A DNA stretch of 64,000 nucleotides from Phascolomyces articulosus (Eukaryota; Mucoromycota; Mucoromycetes; Mucorales; Lichtheimiaceae), in contig JAIXMP010000014.1 in assembly GCA_025677815.1 (NCBI GenBank), positions 186,001 through 250,000 of the forward strand, written 5' to 3'. Below are positions 56,701-64,000 of this stretch, in pieces; position 1 is the stretch's first letter; every line of letters begins with the position of its first letter. Under the pieces are notes generated by a model that made no database searches, was not told where the DNA came from, and saw only the letters and a list, made by a program, of their open reading frames with translations. The position numbers and the translations under genes are program-made.

Positions 56701-57794
56701 TTCTCTCATGTATTGAATGTGGTGGAACGATATTTGGAAGTGCTTCGATTTGTTAATACTACACCAGAAGCCCGTGTACATACCGTGGGTGTGGTTGCTT
56801 CCTTCTGGAAACATAATTCTCAGGTAAAATAATAATAATAAAAAGATGAATGGAATCACAATGAGTAGAAGAGAGAAAAATGATACTAACAGTGTAATTC
56901 TATGTCTTTAGTTCCTTGGTATTTTACTTGATAAACTTCTTAATTATAGAGTGATTGATCCAACATCTGTGATCACTTGGGCATTTGAAAAACAACAACT
57001 GGAACATGCTGAACGGTAAATAGATTGGATATAATGGTTTTTTTTTTTGGTCATGCGATAAACTCTTTTATTCATATCAATTATCAAATTATTTAGATCA
57101 TTTGCCTGGGAAATTCTGCAAAATACATTGAACAAGGTTGTGACCCGCGTAGCACAAGTCAAGAGTAAACTTGAAGGGTGTCAACAAATGCATGAAGAAA
57201 ATGAAGCGAAGCGAGCAAAGGAAACATTGACAGAAAGTAAAGTATCATCTACTACTGTTACCCGACTGGCAATATGCAGAGTAATATGGATATCTATAGG
57301 AACCATATGGCATAACTTTTACTCAACCGTTTTTTATGGATCTTAAAATAAATAGTGGCACAAGCTGAAGCACAACAAGAACAAGATACATTACGATTAA
57401 TGGAAAATTCATTATCCACGGTAACCCGAGAACAAAAAGAAGTGTTTATTGTTGCTTATCAAAAGTTTGTTCAAGTTTTACAAGAAAAATTGACATCAGG
57501 AAACCCTGATATGGAAGTAACATGGACTTATCGTTGGATCTTTGGATGGTATCGAGAAATGATGCGTTTGGTAAATATGAAATCCACTTCTCAACAACTC
57601 ATACATCATAAATTTATACCATGGAAAACTAACCCACTTTTGTTTTTATTTTTGATTAGTATTACAAGGAATGCAGTGGATTCTTAACTACCATGGAAAC
57701 GGTTGTTTTCATTAATGAAATTGATGAGCGTATTAAGGCTGTATTTGCTGATGTAAAAGGAATTTATCAAGATGAAACGTCTATTGTCGTATAA
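53772..57794 (+). CDS. CBC1: Nuclear cap-binding protein subunit 1 (CBP80)
   Basis: Sixteen exons: 53772-53802, 53889-53957, 54049-54167, 54262-54362, 54495-54759, 54854-54901, 54985-55134, 55256-55369, 55464-55562, 55645-55902, 55996-56234, 56334-56823, 56912-57015, 57097-57236, 57356-57570 and 57660-57794; 858 residues, close to yeast Cbc1 (861). After a Gly/Arg-rich N-terminus come the three MIF4G-type helical domains: VRLRGLIIKIGDKISPELKI, KACVTELPAKAPVYGTLFGL, LKQALAEANWFKIKQLLRFY, RINVDDTGKSLPTGPDYDSF, HRFSVWFAHHLSNFGFQWDW, VCFIRETLEKDIRLSYYERI and LVGSKSFSHVLNVVERYLEV. CBP80 binds CBP20 to form the nuclear cap-binding complex, promoting splicing and export. The acceptor at 56333 is chosen over one at 56304 because only it continues into HPKVCFIRETLEK. 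It is convergent with the prefoldin gene, 208 bp apart. Confidence 0.95.
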
Positions 57795-58002
57795 ATTTGA
57801 TAACCCCCTCCTCACTAAAAAAAGGGAATCCTCATGAAAAAAAAATCATGCATCCAATAAGTTGTTTTTTATTATTATTACAATTATTATTATTATTGAT
57901 TGATTGATTTGCATTTTGTTTTCCCTTTTCCTCAAGTTACTTTTTTTGTTGTTGTGATATGTTGTTTTTAATGTAAAAAAAAATTGATACTTTTTTCTTT
58001 AT

Positions 58003-58516
58003 TTAATCCTTTTCCAAATTGATCGAATTACCGAACTTTGCATAGAGCACCTTTTTCAATTCTGACATTTTATCTTGCACGGACGTCATATCGCTTTGCA
58101 ATGATTCCATTTGAAGATTCAGTTTTTCTGTATCCTTTTCTACACGTTCCAATGCTTCCGAGACAGGAATATGAACAAACGCGTCGCCAATTTTATGTCG
58201 AATAGGTTCGTCTTCGTCTGCAAGTTCTAATTCCATGGATACGTCGTCCAAATATTCTTTTTCTTGCTATAATAAACATATATTTTTTTTTGTTGGTTAA
58301 TGCCCATGAATTCATGTTGATCCCCATTTTATTTGTTCGATTCAATTAAATGTCATTACCTTGAGTTTATCATATTGATCTTCGAGATTATCAATCTTCG
58401 CGTTTAATTTACTAAACTCGTTAATATTTTGTTGATCGGCCCATGATACTTCAATGTCGGCATCGTTTTCCGATTTTTCATTAAGCTAATTGAATAAATG
58501 AACATGTCAACAGAGA

Positions 58517-58550
<34 letters not shown>

Positions 58551-58616
58551 TGATGGCGATGTATCTTATTTATCAATAAATAGAAAAATGATGATTACCA
58601 TACGAAGAGTAGACAT
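58003..58616 (-). CDS. GIM3: Prefoldin subunit 4
   Basis: Three exons: 58616-58599 (18 nt, MSTLRM), 58485-58360 and 58266-58003, GT-AG and in phase, 135 residues, the usual length for prefoldin 4. The beta-class prefoldin pattern is clear: an N-terminal coiled coil (QQNINEFSKLNAKIDNLEDQ), KEYLDDVSMELELADEDEPI, the beta hairpin IRHKIGDAFVHIPVSEALER, and a C-terminal coiled coil (EKLNLQMESLQSDMTSVQDK, MSELKKVLYAKFG). Prefoldin is the hexameric cytosolic chaperone that delivers nascent actin and tubulin to the CCT chaperonin. The first intron carries a GAT microsatellite. Confidence 0.95.
58517..58550. repeat. (GAT)n microsatellite in the prefoldin 4 first intron
   Basis: About eleven GAT units within the 113-bp intron between exon 1 and exon 2 of the prefoldin 4 gene; likely length-polymorphic. 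Confidence 0.95.
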
Positions 58617-60950
58617 GGTGTCGGTTTTTTTTTTTTTAGAAAACAAGTTGCTGTCAGGGCAGATTTTCTATTGCGTCTCTGTGCTGGAAAGAAATCGGAG
58701 TAAGTAAAAACACTATAAAATCAAGGGAAAGGCCTTGCAACTTTTTTTTCCAATGCGTCCTATCTCCAATAAATAAGATGGTTCTTTGTCACGATATATA
58801 AAGATAAATAAGTTGTTTGAATTATAAATTGCCATTTACATATTATACGGATGATATACTATTCAACATATCATAATAGTGAGTGTTAAGGACTGATCAC
58901 ATTTATACCTTTTACTGCATTTTATCCATTCAATAATAACTTCTAGGCGACTTCTTCGTAATTACCAGTCAACTACTGCATAAGCACTCTTCTATATGTT
59001 ATTTCACTATAGGGTTTTATGGACAACATAATAATGAAGTAGAGAAAACTATACTTTTATTGAAAAAAAATAGCAATCTACTACCTGGAATACAGGGCCT
59101 ATTTTTCTATCATATTTTTTTTACATTCTCTGAATAATAAAAGTGATGGGGCGAGTATTATTGTATCTACAAGGTGATATATTCCTCTGAAAGGATATCT
59201 TAATTCTTATTGGAAAAAGGAAAATGATTACACTTCAAATAAATAGCGTATAGTTATTTGGCGACTGTTGTTTCACTATTCTGTAATATTAAATAAAAAC
59301 AAAAATTATAGCAATAATTTGCAAGACGGGATTATATTCTCTTCGCTCGAGAAAAAATGTGTATCCATCAATTGTGGCATACTAATAAACAACTATTTTG
59401 CGATTATCGGGTTCTAGAAGAATATCTGTTTGCTGCTAATAAGGGGCATGTTGCATATTTCTATCATTAGTTACTTTTTCAAATTATACGTACAGATATC
59501 GAGAGGTGATAAAATAATGACACCTCTTACCAGCCCCTTTTCCAATTGTACAAGGATAGGGCTTATAATTATTATTGTATACATGCGCTGCTTTTCTATA
59601 GAAATTATTGGCTTCTTTTTTTTTGAAGAAAAATGTGATCATGGTATCCTATGTACTAACACAGTAAAGCAATGGCGTGGATCGACTGCAAACGGTACAG
59701 TAATACTTGAAAATAAAGTTTAAAAATGAATACTCAAATCAACTTTTATTTATATGTCATCAGATAAGTATAGGATGAAAAATAGAATTTTTTAATCAAC
59801 AGAATAAAATAGAAATCGTTTCACTATTTCTTTATTATCCATGTAGAAGTATTGTTAGTCAAATACGACATTTAAATAAAAAACGCTTATGTATTGTATA
59901 ACTTATGTTGTTACGTACTATCGAATTATTATTACAATTAATGCTGTTAGCTTCATATAATAATATACGATGGTAAGGAGTAGGATATTGGATATTCAAG
60001 TTAGTCTACTTTTTGTTATTATAGCAATTAAAGCAAATTCATCTGTGTCATTCATGCACAGAAAAGCATACACGATCCGTTTCTGGGGAAAAAGGCTCTT
60101 TTTGATCTCAACCTATAACTATTATTGCTGTATTCCATTGTTTGCTAATTCCGATGTATAATTCTTTATTATGTGACACATTTTATATTTATTACGTAGA
60201 TTTCAGTCGAGTATTTTTTTTTTGTAGCATCAGCTTGAAGAAAACAAGAAGAGTTGATTTAAAAGCCAATCATAAGATATCATTTTAAATATTCTTACGT
60301 AACAGTAAGAATATGCACGTATGGAAAAATAAAAAAATAAAAACTCAATCGCATCATTACAACTCAAAATACTAACTTGTTTTACGTAAGTGATGAATTT
60401 CGGTATACAAAATACGTATGGTGATATGCTTTTGTATAATTATTATTGTTGGTATACTCCCCCAATACGTGACCTCCTATTCATTTTTATCGCCATTTTC
60501 TTTATACTGACAATTTTTTTTGCTGCTTCACCGCTCATGTTTATACATATTTATGTGGATGCTAATACACTCGCTGATACTATTTAAGCAATACGTACAT
60601 ATATTTGGGGCGATGATCATGAATAACAACATCTACTGACTACCCCCTAAGACCTCCTTACTTTTCACAATTCTATATATGTACTGATATCGTTCTGCCA
60701 GATACAATCACACAATGCTTCATTTAGTATAAAGTGAGAACCTTACGTCTAATCCTCCTTTTATAATGTTCTACAATGATGATCCTGTCAGCCCAGGTAG
60801 CTTTTTGTGAATCCTTACGTATGAATCGACATAAAAAATGTATAGAAGAGATAAGTTAAGTGATAATAGAATAGCACACATATACACCACACATCTACAT
60901 ATAATACTTTTTTCGTCTAGAAACCTAAACAAGAAGAATCATGCATCATT
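58617..60950. other. Gene-poor interval of 2.3 kb
   Basis: No gene recognised. Open frames of 60-100 codons (for example 59430-59723 on the plus strand) are Phe/Ile/Ser-rich and look like chance products of AT-rich DNA. The prefoldin promoter lies at its left end and the upstream region of the first secreted peptide at its right end. Confidence 0.45.
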
Positions 60951-61094
60951 ATGCAATTTCACTTTACAGTCACAATTCTATTGGTACTCAGTACATTAAT
61001 GTTGATCGTCGAAGTTCAAGGAGAAATCAAAAAGCAAAAAGCAACTAGAAGGCGCAAAACAAGTAGATATTGGTACTGCAGGAATATCTTATAG
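60951..61094 (+). CDS. Small secreted-peptide paralogue, probably truncated
   Basis: A 47-codon frame whose first 20 residues (MQFHFTVTILLVLSTLMLIV) nearly repeat the signal peptide of the gene at 62352 (MQLNFIVTILLVLSTLMLIE). After that the two sequences part: this copy continues EVQGEIKKQKATRRRKTSRY and stops, losing the Gly/Thr-rich mature part. The signal region therefore looks duplicated with the mature part decayed by frameshift, or else replaced. It may be a pseudogene or a distinct short basic peptide. Confidence 0.5.
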   Translation: MQFHFTVTILLVLSTLMLIVEVQGEIKKQKATRRRKTSRYWYCRNIL

Positions 61095-62351
61095 AATGCT
61101 GATGGATTCGCTGGTCGTGAATATGAAGATGTCAGATCCATTTAGCCCATCCACTAAGTAGTTTATTATGGAAAATAGTGAATATAATAATATATGACCA
61201 GAGAAAACATTTGCTTTTACGTAAAAAAAAAACATATGATCTCTGTTTTTTAATAAACTTTTTCTACTCTTTCCTTGCTATAAATCCTCTCTTTCATATC
61301 TTACTGGCTATAAATAAAATATTTTTGGGGTAGCTGATAATACCAACACCTCTACTCTCTATTTTTATGCAATATGAAAATATCTTTCCTGTATGACACC
61401 GGCATGCTCCTACATTCAAAATATTCGTTTATCCTTTATATCCCTTACTATACATATAAAATTCGATGATCTACAACTTTGCCACAAAAACCTCCTATTT
61501 ATATTATATACAGTAGTAACTATAATGATGAAAATCCATAGTACGTCCATCAAAGCTATATGATAGTTCCCGATGGCTCCAAGTTATCCTTCTTTCCATT
61601 ACTGTATGTACGGACTTTATTGCATTCTATATATCATTGTAACTATTCAATAAAGTTAGGCCTCATCATAATCCGATTCCATGCATTTACGATTTCTTGG
61701 CTAATTTCCAAATTCTGCATAGGTATGTACTCCTTACACTATGAACTTATAATTTTCTATCCAATGCATTTCATCTTCTACAGGAGAAAAGTAGAAAGTA
61801 TTGTTACATTCAGTATAGGGTATACTGCATATTTTAGTTATAAGATTCTGATTTTTTTTTGTAATGCTCATCGAATGATTTGTTAAGCTCTCTTATTAAT
61901 ATATAAATTGAGTCATATTGATAATATAAAGGAAATGCTTGTTTGCCAACATTACAATGACCATCGTTTTCAGAGTGGAAAAATTTATCATAGATATCTG
62001 TGGCATTAAGTATAAAGATACTTAAACTGTAAATAAGCAATCTCCATAAGATTTACGAGATTTATCTCGTGAAAGAAATGAGATAGGGCGTGAAAGAAGT
62101 TTAGGTTTCAAAAAAGAAAGGGGTGTACCTTTTTTCGCCAGACTTTTTTAACAGGATAATGCTGCTTTTTCTAATATTACAGTTTTTTTTTATTGGGTAA
62201 CAATTCAGGGGTTCTTTTTATCAAGCATGCATAGTAACATGTAAATATATATATATTAAAAAGTATAAAAAGAGGGCAGGAATGAAGGTCAAAAATTATT
62301 CACACAACATACAAAACAAGTTTAAATACTCTTTTCCTTACAACCACTATC
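61095..62351. other. Spacer between the two secreted-peptide copies
   Basis: About 1.26 kb without recognised genes. The right end is the promoter of the intact peptide gene. An open frame at 61560-61886 (+) is aromatic and Ile-rich without family resemblance. Confidence 0.45.
62264..62271 (+). promoter_or_regulatory. TATA box of the secreted-peptide gene
   Basis: TATAAAAA, 88 bp before the start codon at 62352, followed by GAGGGCAGG and a plausible 5' leader. Placement relative to the start codon fits a focused fungal core promoter. Confidence 0.55.
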
Positions 62352-62570
62352 ATGCAACTTAACTTTATAGTTACAATTCTTTTGGTGCTCAGCACTTTAA
62401 TGTTGATTGAAGCTCAACCACCCACAGTAGATGGCGTCGAGAGCCTCCAAAGAACTGCTCAAAACGTTGAACGACAAGGAACCGACAGCGGTACAGGATT
62501 AGGATTGGGTACAGCTTCTGGTGATGCCGCAGGAATTTTCCCAGTAAATCAAAACGCCAACACTTTATAA
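62352..62570 (+). CDS. Small secreted peptide, unknown family
   Basis: Single exon, 72 residues. Residues 1-21 form a textbook signal peptide (MQLNFIVTILLVLSTLMLIE then A-Q, cleavage likely after A21). The mature part of about 51 residues (QPPTVDGVESLQRTAQNVER ... GTGLGLGTASGDAAGIF) has no cysteine, no dibasic site and a Gly/Thr/Ala-rich centre; it ends PVNQNANTL. The lack of cysteines argues against a defensin-like or typical effector fold. A related signal sequence occurs 1.4 kb upstream at 60951, so the gene has been duplicated locally. Function unknown. Confidence 0.72.
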   Translation: MQLNFIVTILLVLSTLMLIEAQPPTVDGVESLQRTAQNVERQGTDSGTGLGLGTASGDAAGIFPVNQNANTL

Positions 62571-64000
62571 ATTGCCACCTGGGTGATTCATTGAGAACGA
62601 CGAGAACATTGATGGGGGAAAAATATCTTTATAAAAAATATGGCTTTGTTTTATCAATTATTTCTTATTGAATACTTTTACTTTTTTCTTTGTAAATTCA
62701 CCTTTTTTTACGGGAAAAAAATAAAATATTGATATACAATTTAATTTTATAAAGCACACTTATCTTTATCCAATAATAGTAACTGTTTTTTTAAATAATA
62801 TTCACTTTTATTGTTTGATCTTCCTCTTGGAATTATAAAAATAATGAGCATTTTTATATTCTGCTATATATTAAAAGCAAATTACTGTTATCTATACATT
62901 ATAATATGAGTTGAGGTGACATATGTTTTTATTTACATAATTCAAATGATATGTAGGTGTTGTCTGTGGTTTAGTTACATGACATAGCTTTTAGTTGATT
63001 TTTGGAGTGTGTAACGTCGAGTTAGTATGTACCAATATAATATTCAGTATCGGTGTAATTATATTATGGTAACAAAAGTGAATAATAGAGTTTTGCGATG
63101 GCATATCAGTAAGCTAACCCATTTTTTGGAAAAATTGGTCCTTCTCCACCAAAACGATTGGCTGTTTGAACTCAGAATATTTCTAATTACTATTTCTCTT
63201 TTGTGGGTAAGTTGGAATGTGATGTTTAACTTTAATGTATATATATATCTAATTTGTTATGACGAACTGTTTCTTTATTTTTGTAGTGTTGTATTTATCG
63301 ACAACAATATTCTGGGTGTCCTGGAATGATTCCTCCCTTTCATCAACGACCGTTTACTTGGAGTTCCTGCAAGGTTTCTGTAAAAAAAACCTTGTATATG
63401 CTCAGTACAAGTATGGTCACAAGTTGATGAATTATGGGGGGTGTGGCCATCGGCAGGAGGCATCCTCTATACTTACGTGGTAAGCATTTAATCTTTGTTC
63501 ATTATATACATCAATTACCAAACAATAATACTAATGCGACATCATTTTTTCAACATGTCAAGATATTTCTTCTGGCGAGGGCCTTACAATTTGCTAAAAT
63601 GGTAATTTATTATACATTTAATAATTTATTGAGGATTGAATCTAAGAGGAGTGTCATTGTGGTTACTTTATAATCGTTTACTAACTTACTCGTATCATTG
63701 TTATTTCTTTATTTAGATATAAGCATTTTGTTTGGATCTGGCTTAGATTAGAAGTATCTTGATTTGTAAAAATAATTTAATAAAATATTACAGTAAGCTA
63801 AATTGTATATTATATTCTTGGAGTAAGTCAATATATATATATATATATAAACTGTAATGGATAATAATCATTCAGTTTGAAATGATTTAAGATTAGTAGG
63901 CCACAATAGACAATAAAATTAAAAGATTTTGTGTTTTATATCATTCGGACTGAACACCCTCAACTTATAACGTAATGTATAATAAATTAATATAGGAAAA
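62571..64000. other. Right-end region, possible fragment of an unrecognised gene
   Basis: Mostly AT-rich. Between about 63118 and 63480 the base composition is more gene-like and splice-like signals occur: a donor at 63208 (GTAAGT), an acceptor ending at 63287 (TTTTGTAG), then a stretch reading CCIYRQQYSGCPGMIPPFHQ and PFTWSSCK, and a donor-like GTAAGC at 63480. No consistent exon chain or family could be established. A (TA)n tract lies at 63830-63848. Confidence 0.3.

Overview
The window is a stretch of an AT-rich fungal nuclear genome, most likely from an early-diverging fungus of the Mucorales type. The reasons are dense short GT-AG introns (about 45-130 bp, donors mostly GTAAGT/GTATGT), very small exons, poly-Q/T/N-rich proteins typical of these fungi, decayed Ty3/gypsy and IS630-like transposons, and housekeeping genes that read as fungal orthologues. 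There are no operons, ribosome binding sites or CRISPR arrays. No tool was run: gene models were built by reading splice sites and frames by eye, and every multi-exon model quoted closes in frame.

Layout: 63-512 (-) partial V-ATPase subunit G (VMA10); 957-1121 a short TA-flanked inverted-repeat element; 1951-3825 (-) an intact HET-like protein; 6017-7735 (+) a Pil1/Lsp1 eisosome protein; 9065-9382 (-) a small Cys/His protein; 12277-14040 (+) a decayed second copy of the HET-like gene; 15411-17942 (-) a six-exon protein with SxIP motifs, possibly KAR9-like; 18316-19244 (-) a membrane-anchored cytochrome b5/MAPR protein; 20990-22370 an odd pyrimidine-rich degenerate repeat; 24737-29497 (-) a 20-exon RAD16 homologue with micro-exons; 29707-30945 (-) an Mtf2-like mitochondrial protein.

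From 31000 to 43900 the window is a repeat and fossil zone: a Ty3/gypsy pol relic, a 1.24-kb inverted-repeat element, a probable solo LTR, a GC-richer block headed by a tRNA-like fold without a D-arm, a possible ATF-type bZIP relic, an IS630/Tc1-like transposase relic and a third, heavily decayed HET-like copy.

Gene-dense DNA resumes at 43938: a DSC2/UBAC2-like rhomboid-UBA protein (+), an NTF2-like protein (-), a low-complexity protein (-), ATP synthase subunit f (ATP17, +), the nuclear cap-binding protein CBP80 (+, 16 exons) and prefoldin subunit 4 (-). The right end carries two related small secreted peptides (60951 and 62352) in an otherwise almost empty region.

Most of the recognised genes are unrelated housekeeping functions (proton pumping, plasma-membrane domains, nucleotide excision repair, mitochondrial energy, mRNA cap binding, chaperoning). 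The lineage-specific interest lies in the HET-like family (one intact, two dead copies), the secreted peptide pair, the shared-terminus DNA elements and the tRNA-like block.
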